Shown here: in pieces, positions 51,838-59,371 of the stretch
Position numbering within the stretch: the first letter of the stretch is position 1
Layout of the letters: each line of letters begins with the position of its first letter
Source of the DNA: Lachnospiraceae bacterium AC3007
Lineage (GTDB): Bacteria; Bacillota; Clostridia; Lachnospirales; Lachnospiraceae
Assembly: GCA_000621405.1 (NCBI GenBank)
Contig: KK211272.1
Location: forward strand, 58,155-122,154
Direction of reading: 5' to 3'
Length of the DNA: 64,000 nt
Made by a program: the position numbers and the translations under genes
The notes under the pieces: model-generated
Seen by the model: the letters and a program-made list of their open reading frames with translations, nothing else
Told to the model about the DNA's origin: nothing
Databases searched by the model: none

Positions 51838-51947
51838 GAAATAATTTCCTATGTATCTCCAAATAACATCGAAGAAACTATTTGCCTAATTGCTCCAAAT
51901 AGCTTCGAAGAAGCTATTTGCCAAGTAAGCTGCTTTGCAGCTTACTT
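51838..51947 (-). repeat. Hairpins in the flgB-flgC gap, including decaying tandem copies
   Basis: An 11-base-pair stem, AAGTAAGCTGC (51923-51933) with GCAGCTTACTT (51937-51947), covers the flgB stop codon. Next comes a perfect 10-base-pair hairpin, AAATAGCTTC-GAA-GAAGCTATTT (51897-51919). It is followed on the minus strand by two more copies with growing mismatches at a period of about 36 bases. The unit shares GGAGCAATT with the fliE-fliF array, so the two arrays are related. No T-run is present. Confidence 0.8.
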
Positions 51948-52331
51948 ACTCACTGCCTGCAGATGATTGAATTCGGATGTAAGAGACTTTGTAAGCCCCT
52001 GATACATGAGCTGATTCTCAGCCATATATACGTTCTCGGTGTCTACATCCACGTTATTGCCGTCAAGTCTGTATGAAAAAGCATCATTGTCCGTATATAC
52101 CACGCCTCTGAGCTTTTTGATATTGAGCGAGGAGACCTTCTGATCAAGAGTCTCAAATTTGCTGTTCTTTAATGCCTGCTGAAGATTAGCGGAAAAAGAC
52201 ACATCCTGCCTTTTATAATGAGGTGTATCAATGTTCGCAATGTTGTTGGCGATCGTCTTGTTCCTTAAGGCTGAGGCGTCAGCAGCCTTGGTTATGACAT
52301 CAATATAATTATATACATCTGAATTGATCAT
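51942..52331 (-). CDS. flgB: Flagellar proximal rod protein FlgB
   Basis: It is the first rod subunit and the first gene of the motility cluster. The start at 52331 was chosen because a longer frame would begin at a TTG right next to the promoter; AGGAGG lies 11 bases before this ATG. The family pattern is seen in ASALRNKTIANNIANIDTPH and YKRQDVSFSANL. The 129 residues are normal. Confidence 0.94.
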   Translation of the reverse strand: MINSDVYNYIDVITKAADASALRNKTIANNIANIDTPHYKRQDVSFSANLQQALKNSKFETLDQKVSSLNIKKLRGVVYTDNDAFSYRLDGNNVDVDTENVYMAENQLMYQGLTKSLTSEFNHLQAVSK

Positions 52332-52377
52332 ACCCTTATCTGCCTCCTTTTCATGATGTGCATACCCTAGCAAGATA

Positions 52378-52405
52378 ATTATAATAGCAAAAGCCGAAAT
52401 GTCAA
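52378..52405 (-). promoter_or_regulatory. Main promoter of the flagellar cluster (proximal)
   Basis: Perfect TTGACA (52400-52405) and perfect TATAAT (52378-52383) are 16 bases apart, about 45 bases before the flgB start. It is the best promoter in the window and is a housekeeping type, not SigD type. Confidence 0.85.
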
Positions 52406-52433
52406 CATATAGATATACGCCAATTATGTAGAC

Positions 52434-52468
52434 ACAATATATTGTATCACACCTGCGCTTCGGGTCAA
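52434..52468 (-). promoter_or_regulatory. Second (distal) flagellar promoter overlapped by a 12-bp palindrome
   Basis: TTGACC (52463-52468), a 16-base spacer and TACAAT (52441-52446) form a further sigmaA-type promoter 63 bases upstream of the first. A perfect palindrome ACAATATATTGT (52434-52445) overlaps its -10 element and could be an operator. The factor that might bind it is unknown. Confidence 0.6.
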
Positions 52469-52487
52469 ATTATAGTAACCCCGGCAA

Positions 52488-52522
52488 TCACAAAAAGGAT
52501 CTATGTTTCCATAAATCCTTTT
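52488..52522 (-). terminator. codY terminator
   Basis: AAAAGGAT-T-TATG and CATA-G-ATCCTTTT close a hairpin of 13 base pairs, one of them a wobble pair, with a GAAA tetraloop (52493-52522). It is followed by TTTTTGTGATT. It separates codY from the flagellar promoters. Confidence 0.85.
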
Positions 52523-52587
52523 ACGTCATATCCGAATGCCATTCCGGACCATATATATCTATATATCGGACAGATCTGGTCTTTTCT

Positions 52588-53349
52588 TTAGTCCTGCAAA
52601 GCTATCCTGTCAAATATCTCGGGATAAAGTATCCTAATGGATGTCCCCTTCATTCCGAGCGATCTTGTATCTATGATACCCGCGCTCTCCAGCTTCCTTA
52701 AGGCATTGACTATAACGGATCTCGTGATGCCCGTATCCCGGGATATGGAGGAGGCCACTATAGTACCTCCGGCAGGTCCAAGACCCTCAAACACACTGGA
52801 CAGGGCCTGCTTTTCCGTATATGACAGAGCATCAAGCGCCGAATTGATATCATCTTCCACCCTGTGGCTGGATTCTTCTTCCTCTGTAAGTGATCTGATG
52901 AGTTCAAGGCTTGCTACCGTGGAAGCATATTCACACAGGATGATGTCATCCACGGAGAATCCTCTGTTCCTTCTGAAGAATAAAAGCGATCCGGCTCTCT
53001 TGCTGCCCATCTCCACCGGTGCTATCAAAGCTTCCGTCTCAAGTACACCCCTGTCATCCACTCCGAGTGAATCAAGTCTTACATTCTCTCTGGTGGACAG
53101 CACTCTCAAAAGCCTGGCGTTGATATCCTCATCTATGAACGATCCCCTGGCAACAGCAAAGGCATTTGGATAAATAGCCCTGCTGTCATGGCCGAGCACC
53201 TTGCCTTTTGCGCTCAGCAGGCATACGGAGCAATGAAGGATACTTCCCATAAGTACACAGAGCTCATCAAAAGAGACCTTATTATCTTCATTTTCATGCA
53301 GGAGCGACCTTATCCGGCGCGTCCTGTCCAAAAGCTCTATGCTGCTCAT
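52588..53349 (-). CDS. codY: Global transcriptional regulator CodY
   Basis: It senses branched-chain amino acids, and GTP in many species, and represses nutrient-responsive genes. The N-terminal GAF domain covers about residues 1-150 (LLDRTRRIRSLL; NAFAVARGSF). The C-terminal winged helix carries SISRDTGITRSVIVNALRKL and SAGIIDTRSLGMKGT. The 253 residues are near the usual 259. It has its own promoter and terminator. In Bacillus it also lies just before flgB and represses the fla/che operon; a standard CodY box is not obvious at the flgB promoters here. Confidence 0.95.
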   Translation of the reverse strand: MSSIELLDRTRRIRSLLHENEDNKVSFDELCVLMGSILHCSVCLLSAKGKVLGHDSRAIYPNAFAVARGSFIDEDINARLLRVLSTRENVRLDSLGVDDRGVLETEALIAPVEMGSKRAGSLLFFRRNRGFSVDDIILCEYASTVASLELIRSLTEEEESSHRVEDDINSALDALSYTEKQALSSVFEGLGPAGGTIVASSISRDTGITRSVIVNALRKLESAGIIDTRSLGMKGTSIRILYPEIFDRIALQD

Positions 53350-53414
53350 CAGTTCCTGTACAGGTCCGGTCAGGCCAAAGCCCGGCCGGTAATATAATAA
53401 TGCTGTCTGAGATC

Positions 53415-53443
53415 ATGATACCACAGATCCCGGTGAAAATCAA
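53415..53443 (-). promoter_or_regulatory. codY promoter, sigmaA type
   Basis: TTGATT (53438-53443), a 17-base spacer ending in TGTGG, and TATCAT (53415-53420) lie about 65 bases before the codY start codon. topA ends upstream without a clear terminator. Confidence 0.7.
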
Positions 53444-53474
53444 CGAAATTGTACGGATTTAAATACAATCCTGT

Positions 53475-55553
53475 CTAATCTTCATCAGGCTTAGGTAAGA
53501 TATGCTTACAGTTCTCATTGGAACAAACCAGATTCTGGCCTTTTTCGACCATCATTCCGCCACATTTGGGACATTTAACGGCTGAGGGTTTCGGCCAGCT
53601 CATGAAATCACAGTCAGGGAAACCAAGGCAACCGTAATATCTCCTGCCCTTTTTGGACATCCTCATCACGATATCCTTACCGCACTTGGGGCATGCTACG
53701 CCAATGCTCTCGTAATAAGCCTTGGTATTGCGACAGTCCGGGAAACCGGGACAGGCAAGGAATTTGCCGTGCGGACCGTACTTGATGACCATGTGCCTGC
53801 CGCATTCTTCGCAGACCACATCGCTTTCCTCATCGGAGATCTTAACCTTTTCTATCTCCTGATTCGCTTTCTCTACCGCATCATGCAGATCAGGATAAAA
53901 GTTTTCTATGACTGTCTTCCATCTGACCTCTCCGGCCTCTACTCCGTCCAAAAGGGATTCGAGATTGGCTGTAAACTTCTCATCGACGATAGTGGGGAAG
54001 GCTTCCTTCATTATCTTATTAACTGCATTACCCATCTCTGTAACATAGATACTGCGGCCTTCCTTGGTGATATATCTGCGTCCGAGAAGAGTCGTTATCG
54101 TGGGAGCATATGTTGAAGGCCTGCCGATACCGAGTTCCTCCAGAGTACGGACAAGGGTTGCCTCCGTAAAATGAGCGGGAGGCTGGGTAAAATGCTGCTT
54201 TGCCTCAAGATCCGAGTGTTTGAGTACACTCTTCTCCGACAATGAAGAAGATATGACATTCTTGTCGTCCTGTGACTCCTCTTCATCATTATATACATTC
54301 ATGAAGCCGGGAAATCTTATCTTTGAAGCACTGGCTGTAAAAATATACGCCTTGCTGCCTCCGCTGTTCTTTGCTGTGATCCTTACATTCTCCGTATCAT
54401 ATACTGCTGAAGCCATGCAGGAAGCAACGAATCTCTTCCATATAAGCTGGTACAGTCTCATCTGGTCTCTTCCGAGACTGTCTTTTAACTGCTGAGGTGT
54501 CCTGTTCACATCCGTAGGTCTTATCGCCTCGTGAGCATCCTGGACCTTTACTCCCTCTTTTGCCCTTGCAGCCTTGTCTCCGAGATGATCGCTGCCATAA
54601 TTTTCAGTAATAAATGCAGCTGCCATCTCCTTTGCTTCCTCGGACAGTCTCGTGGAATCTGTACGGAGATACGAAATTATACCGTCCTCATAGAGATTCT
54701 GCGCTATCCGCATTGTCTTTGAAGTGGTGAAATTAAGAGCGCGGCTCGCCTCCTGCTGAAGGGTGCTGGTCGTAAAAGGAAGCGGAGCTTTTTTTATCCT
54801 CTCGCCCCTCTTTACTTCTGTTATTTCATAGGAAGCTTTTTCGCAGAACTTCTTGATATCCGAAGCTTCCTGTTCGTTCTTTATCTCGGTCTTACCGTTT
54901 TCGTCCCCGTAGAAATGCGCTGTAAGTGGCTTCTTCTCGCCCTTTATATCAAACACCGCATCAATGGTCCAGTATTCCTCGGGAATAAAAGCCTCTATCT
55001 CGTCCTCTCTGTCGCAGATGAGCCTTAGGGCAACGGACTGAACTCTTCCTGCGGAGAGTCCTCTTTTTACTTTCGCCCAGAGAAGGGGCGAGATACCGTA
55101 TCCTACCAGTCTGTCCAGAACTCTTCTTGCCTGCTGGGCATCGACAAGATCCATGTCTATATCTCTGGGTTCGGACAGGGATTTCTTAACGGCATTTTTT
55201 GTGATCTCATTGAAGGATATCCTGTATACCTTCTTATCAGTCTCATCCGGATTAAGTTTGAGCGCATTCTCCAGATGCCATGATATTGCTTCGCCTTCGC
55301 GGTCAGGGTCAGTCGCAAGATAGATCTTGTCTGCCTTCTTTACTTCCTTTCTGAGGGAAGCGAGCAGATCGCCCTTGCCGCGGATAGTTATATATTTCGG
55401 CTCGAAGTCCTTATCAACGTCGATACCCATGGAGCTTTTGGGAAGATCCCTTACGTGACCCATGGATGCCACGACCTGATAATTACTGCCAAGAAACTTC
55501 TTTATAGTCTTAACCTTTGCAGGGGACTCGACCACTACGAGATTCTTTGCCAT
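53475..55553 (-). CDS. topA: DNA topoisomerase I
   Basis: It relaxes negative supercoils. The N-terminal TOPRIM domain starts KNLVVVESPAKVKTIKKFLG and has LATDPDREGEAISWH. The catalytic tyrosine lies in DGIISYLRTDSTRLS. Three C-terminal zinc-ribbon motifs follow (CEECG ... CPGFPDC; CPKCG ... CLGFPDC; CPKCG ... CSNENC). The 692 residues are normal. AAGGAG lies seven bases before the ATG. The dprA-topA-codY-flgB order agrees with Bacillus apart from missing genes between topA and codY. Confidence 0.98.
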   Translation of the reverse strand: MAKNLVVVESPAKVKTIKKFLGSNYQVVASMGHVRDLPKSSMGIDVDKDFEPKYITIRGKGDLLASLRKEVKKADKIYLATDPDREGEAISWHLENALKLNPDETDKKVYRISFNEITKNAVKKSLSEPRDIDMDLVDAQQARRVLDRLVGYGISPLLWAKVKRGLSAGRVQSVALRLICDREDEIEAFIPEEYWTIDAVFDIKGEKKPLTAHFYGDENGKTEIKNEQEASDIKKFCEKASYEITEVKRGERIKKAPLPFTTSTLQQEASRALNFTTSKTMRIAQNLYEDGIISYLRTDSTRLSEEAKEMAAAFITENYGSDHLGDKAARAKEGVKVQDAHEAIRPTDVNRTPQQLKDSLGRDQMRLYQLIWKRFVASCMASAVYDTENVRITAKNSGGSKAYIFTASASKIRFPGFMNVYNDEEESQDDKNVISSSLSEKSVLKHSDLEAKQHFTQPPAHFTEATLVRTLEELGIGRPSTYAPTITTLLGRRYITKEGRSIYVTEMGNAVNKIMKEAFPTIVDEKFTANLESLLDGVEAGEVRWKTVIENFYPDLHDAVEKANQEIEKVKISDEESDVVCEECGRHMVIKYGPHGKFLACPGFPDCRNTKAYYESIGVACPKCGKDIVMRMSKKGRRYYGCLGFPDCDFMSWPKPSAVKCPKCGGMMVEKGQNLVCSNENCKHILPKPDED

Positions 55554-55589
55554 TACATTACTCCTTCATGAAACATTTCACGAAAAAGC

Positions 55590-55618
55590 AATATACACCA
55601 TTTTTATTTAACTAGCAA
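55590..55618 (-). promoter_or_regulatory. topA promoter, sigmaA type
   Basis: TTGCTA (55613-55618), a 17-base spacer and TATATT (55590-55595) lie about 37 bases before the topA start. Between dprA and this promoter are two small hairpins, GAGC-TTTT-GCTC and AGGAG-ATACCG-CTCCT, that may weakly terminate dprA. A near-palindrome TGAAACATTTCA lies between promoter and start. Confidence 0.65.
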
Positions 55619-55668
55619 GAGTAAAGCCGTCTTCACTGTCAAAGGAGCGGTATCTCCTGAGCAAAAGC

Positions 55669-56574
55669 TCACAATACCTTGATATAATTACTCTTGGCGC
55701 ACTCCCTCGCGGCACCCTTTATGCACAAAGCCGTAAGTGTCTCTGTCGCATGAGACACCGGTATATGCAAAGTTCGCACTATCTCGTCAACGTTTTTGGG
55801 ATAAAGGTCAAGACAGCCATATACCAGTTTTTCCTTTTCTGACAGACGGATCCTCTTAACTGTTCCCGGTTTTTCCGTATTTTTTCTTCTTTTCCCGGTC
55901 TCCGTGACCACGGCATCTTCCGAAAGAAGGCCCAGAGCCTTAAGTATGTCATCAGGACACAGTGCCATGCCTGCGCCGTCGGAAATGAGTTTGTTGCAGC
56001 CCGCAGACAGACCGTCCGTCAGGCGTCCGGGGACGGCAAAGATGTCTCTTCCCTGATCGAGAGCGTTATGTACCGTAATTGAAGTGCCTGATCTGTACCT
56101 GGCTTCGATCACAAGCAGTATATCGCTCAATCCGGATATAAGCCTGTTTCTCTCGGCAAAATACGCTTTCTGAGGGGTGGCGCCTTCAGGATATTCAGAG
56201 ATCAGTCCCCCGTTTGTTACTGCCATCTCAAATAGATCCCTGTTTTCGACAGGATATACAACATCCACTCCCGATCCCAGTATACCGAAGCTCACACCCC
56301 CTGCCTCCATGGCAGATCTCTGCGCTATCCCGTCGATCCCCTTTGCCAGCCCCGATACGATCTGTACTCCCGCTGCTGCAAGATGAGATGCAAAATACTC
56401 CGCCATATATCTTCCATACACGGAACAGGCTCTTGCTCCTACTATCGATACCGTCTTTTTTCCGGGATCCGGAAGTCTCCCTTTTACATAGATACCCGCC
56501 GGAGGATTGGGGATGAACCTTAGCTTCTCGGGGAAATCATCCTCAAATCTTGTGATATACCTTATCTCATCCAT
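55669..56574 (-). CDS. dprA: DNA-processing protein DprA (Smf)
   Basis: It loads RecA on incoming single-stranded DNA during transformation. The Rossmann-like core shows VSIVGARACSVYGRYMAEYF, then QIVSGLAKGIDGIAQRSAM and GSGVDVVYP. A C-terminal winged-helix domain follows (about 230-301). The 301 residues are slightly shorter than the usual 360, with no N-terminal SAM-type extension. It overlaps yifB by eight bases, a common pairing. Confidence 0.95.
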   Translation of the reverse strand: MDEIRYITRFEDDFPEKLRFIPNPPAGIYVKGRLPDPGKKTVSIVGARACSVYGRYMAEYFASHLAAAGVQIVSGLAKGIDGIAQRSAMEAGGVSFGILGSGVDVVYPVENRDLFEMAVTNGGLISEYPEGATPQKAYFAERNRLISGLSDILLVIEARYRSGTSITVHNALDQGRDIFAVPGRLTDGLSAGCNKLISDGAGMALCPDDILKALGLLSEDAVVTETGKRRKNTEKPGTVKRIRLSEKEKLVYGCLDLYPKNVDEIVRTLHIPVSHATETLTALCIKGAARECAKSNYIKVL

Positions 56575-58093
56575 TCCAGTACCTCCTGTCTATATTCCTG
56601 AAAGCAACTGCTTCGGAGAGATGGCTGCATTCGATCTTATCGGAACCGTCCAGATCCGCTATGGTACGGGCGACCCTAATCATCCTGTGATATGCCCTGG
56701 CTGACATACCGAGTTTCTCGAAAGCATCTCTCATCAGTTGTTCTTCCTTTTTTCCAAGATGACAGTATCTGTCGATGTCTCTGACGCCGATATCGGAATT
56801 AAACCTTATTCCGCTACCCTCATATCTCATCCTCTGGATCTCGGAAGCTCTTTTCACTCTTTTTCTTATGGATTCCGAGCTCTCACTTTCTCCTTTTAGG
56901 TTTATGTCCTTATACTCTATTCTCGATGCCTCCACGCATATATCTATGCGATCGAGAAGCGGTCCGGATATCCGTCCGAGATATTTCTGCACATCCGCAT
57001 CCGTACATCTGCATTTGGATCTGTCAGGGAAATAACCGCATTTGCAGGGATTCATTGCGGCGCAGAGCAGAAAATCCGCAGGAAAAGTATATCCGGCCGC
57101 CGCTCTTGCTATATTGACCTCCTTGTCCTCCATAGGCTGCCTCAGGATCTCCAGCGTACTCCTCGAAAACTCCGGAAGTTCATCAAGAAAGAGTACTCCC
57201 CTGTGCGCCAGAGAACAAAGTCCCGGTCTCGGTATGGTTCCCCCTCCTGCCATCGCAGCAGATGATACCGTATGATGAGGCGCCACAAATGGTCTTGTAT
57301 ATATAAGCCCCTGCCCTTCCTTAAGCTGTCCCGCCACAGAGTATATCTTTGTAACTTCAAGGATCTCATCCATATCAGGATCAGGAAGGATCGTGGGCAG
57401 ACGCTTTGCAAGCATTGTCTTCCCCGAACCCGGCGGGCCGACGAGCAGTATGTTATGCATTCCAGCTGCCGCGATCTCAAGAGCCCTTTTTACTGTCTCC
57501 TGCCCGTTAACCTCTGAAAAGTCCACGTCATATGTTCTGTCAGATGATCTTCCTGTATCAGTATCCTCATATTTGGGAGCTGATCCCGTATCAAAGTATG
57601 TCTCCACCTCCTTAAGAGATCTTACGCCCACGGCATCCATCCCATCTACTGCCGACGCTTCAGCCATATTGTCGAAGGGCACAATACAATGGTCATAGCC
57701 AAGTTGTTTTGCTTCAATAAGCATCGGGAGAACGCCTCTTACCGGAAGGATCTCACCCGATAATCCAAGCTCTCCTATGACTACCATATCATCCGCTGCA
57801 TCCTCCGATATTATCCCGAGGAGTTTGAGAAGAGAGATCGCAACAGCCAGATCATATGAAGTGCCGCTCTTTTTGATATCGGCCGGAGACAGATTGACAG
57901 TGATCCTTTTCGGCGGAAGCAGGAAACCGGAATTTTTCAGCGCAGTCCGCACTCTCTCCCGCGCTTCCTTAACTTCTCCCCCTAGAAAACCTACCATCTC
58001 GAACACGGGAAGTCCTTCAGACATGTCTGCTTCGGCCCGGATCTCTCTTCCTTTTAAGCCGACAAGAGACAAAGTGGTTACAGATGTGTACAT
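56567..58093 (-). CDS. comM: ComM / YifB family Mg-chelatase-like AAA+ ATPase
   Basis: In naturally transformable bacteria ComM is a helicase that extends branch migration after strand uptake. The N-terminal LonC-like domain covers about 1-170 (VNLSPADIKKSGTSYDLAVA). The AAA+ module has the Walker A GPPGSGKTM at about 217-225 and VLFLDELPEF. The C-terminal Mg_chelatase_C domain ends the 508 residues. AGGAGG lies seven bases before the ATG. Pairing with dprA supports a DNA-processing role. Confidence 0.93.
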   Translation of the reverse strand: MYTSVTTLSLVGLKGREIRAEADMSEGLPVFEMVGFLGGEVKEARERVRTALKNSGFLLPPKRITVNLSPADIKKSGTSYDLAVAISLLKLLGIISEDAADDMVVIGELGLSGEILPVRGVLPMLIEAKQLGYDHCIVPFDNMAEASAVDGMDAVGVRSLKEVETYFDTGSAPKYEDTDTGRSSDRTYDVDFSEVNGQETVKRALEIAAAGMHNILLVGPPGSGKTMLAKRLPTILPDPDMDEILEVTKIYSVAGQLKEGQGLIYTRPFVAPHHTVSSAAMAGGGTIPRPGLCSLAHRGVLFLDELPEFSRSTLEILRQPMEDKEVNIARAAAGYTFPADFLLCAAMNPCKCGYFPDRSKCRCTDADVQKYLGRISGPLLDRIDICVEASRIEYKDINLKGESESSESIRKRVKRASEIQRMRYEGSGIRFNSDIGVRDIDRYCHLGKKEEQLMRDAFEKLGMSARAYHRMIRVARTIADLDGSDKIECSHLSEAVAFRNIDRRYWNG

Positions 58094-58270
58094 AGATGCA
58101 CCTCCTGAAAATAAATAGATATGAAATTAAGAGAAAGAAATATGAGATTCTTTCAGAAAACAAATGAAATAAAGACGATTACCGGACAGAAGCCGGTTCT
58201 GACGCCCGCATCAGGCAGGCAGTGAAAAATTTAGATATTGATCCGAGGGATTATAGATTAATCCAAGGGA
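58094..58270. other. 177-bp gap between the HD-GYP-like gene and yifB
   Basis: Just past the HD-GYP-like stop codon the sequence AGATATTGATCC occurs twice with a similar third form between. Further on, ACCGG (58181-58185) and CCGGT (58193-58197) can close a short hairpin followed by a T-rich stretch (58164-58176). It may be a weak terminator. I see no confident yifB promoter. Confidence 0.4.
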
Positions 58271-59371
58271 TCAGATATTGATCCCCGCTTTCTTCAGCGC
58301 CTCCTTATCAATGACATTCCTGTTGTCCATGGTCTTCATGACATCCTTGATGGCAAGATCACCGTATATCATCTTCTGACCAAGGTCGATTATCCTGTTA
58401 TCGCCAAATGAAAGAATGACAGGCTCGAGCACATTGGAAGGATTCTCAGTGATCACAAGACCTTTGTCTCCGTTCGTAAGCTCGACGGATGTGCCCGGCG
58501 CAAGAAGGTTGATGCTCTCAGTAAGCGCCGATACTATCTCTTTATCGAAGAAATCCTCATGCTCCATAAGGAACCTTACGGCTGAGATCTCGGAACTCGG
58601 CTCATTGACATCATTCATGGCAGTCATGTTATCAAAAATGCGGGCAAGGCAGAGAACCTTTGCACCGATAACATTCTTTTTTGTATCAAGTTCACGTCCG
58701 CTCTCAAACGCATTGATCATCCTTGTGGACTGAGCGACAATGCGATTGATCGCCGGTGTCGAGAGAAAAGCAGCTTCGATAAGAGTCTCACCTCTCTTCT
58801 TGCATTCGTATATGATCTTCTGATCACCTTCGGTCTTTTCCTTTTTATCCCTGATATCTTTGGGAATATCGAGTCTTCCGACGCCATGAACTATAGCAGC
58901 CGTGACCGCTTCATTCTGATCGGACAGCCGTAAGTTCATTTTATGCGTGATCATGGCGCAGAGCATAGCGCAGTAGAGAGAATGCTTTGCCAGCTCATCT
59001 TCCTTGCTCCTGAGATTCTGAACAAAATTGATCTTGTGATCGAGCCTTCCGTATCCTTTGATGATGGAGGCAGTGATATTGGGGAGATTTTTTATCTTGC
59101 TGTTGTCATGAAGTTCCTTCAGCTCGTCAGCTATCATGAAGCTTGTAGCCTGGGTAAAACGTTCAAATTCGATATCCTCTTCGCTCATGGGAGGTACAGG
59201 CTCTGCGGGTTCAAGGATATATAATCCGATGATGCCGAAATTCTTAACACTTTCTATGCCCATGGGCGTCAGTTTGCTGTCACGTTCGTAAAGAAGGACA
59301 CCCTTTTTATCATATATGGGCTTTGCAAGCCTCATGCCGACCTTAAGATTCTCATGTCTGACAAAGATCAT
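58271..59371 (-). CDS. HD-GYP-like protein with degenerate active site
   Basis: The fold is that of HD-GYP cyclic di-GMP phosphodiesterases, but key residues are lost. An N-terminal domain (about 1-55, LAKPIYDKKGVLLYERDSKL) is of the kind found in this family. In the HD part, His130 is kept in AKHSLYCAML, but the HD pair reads His162-Gly163 in AAIVHGVGRLDIP. The downstream GYP motif is absent. So the 366 residues probably cannot hydrolyse c-di-GMP and may sense or bind instead. The ATG overlaps the stop codon of the EAL gene (ATGA), so the two are coupled. Confidence 0.82.
   Translation of the reverse strand: MIFVRHENLKVGMRLAKPIYDKKGVLLYERDSKLTPMGIESVKNFGIIGLYILEPAEPVPPMSEEDIEFERFTQATSFMIADELKELHDNSKIKNLPNITASIIKGYGRLDHKINFVQNLRSKEDELAKHSLYCAMLCAMITHKMNLRLSDQNEAVTAAIVHGVGRLDIPKDIRDKKEKTEGDQKIIYECKKRGETLIEAAFLSTPAINRIVAQSTRMINAFESGRELDTKKNVIGAKVLCLARIFDNMTAMNDVNEPSSEISAVRFLMEHEDFFDKEIVSALTESINLLAPGTSVELTNGDKGLVITENPSNVLEPVILSFGDNRIIDLGQKMIYGDLAIKDVMKTMDNRNVIDKEALKKAGINI

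Noticed and set aside
52374-52587. CodY binding box at the flgB promoters
   Set aside because: No sequence close to AATTTTCWGAAAATT is seen; the palindrome found is of another kind.
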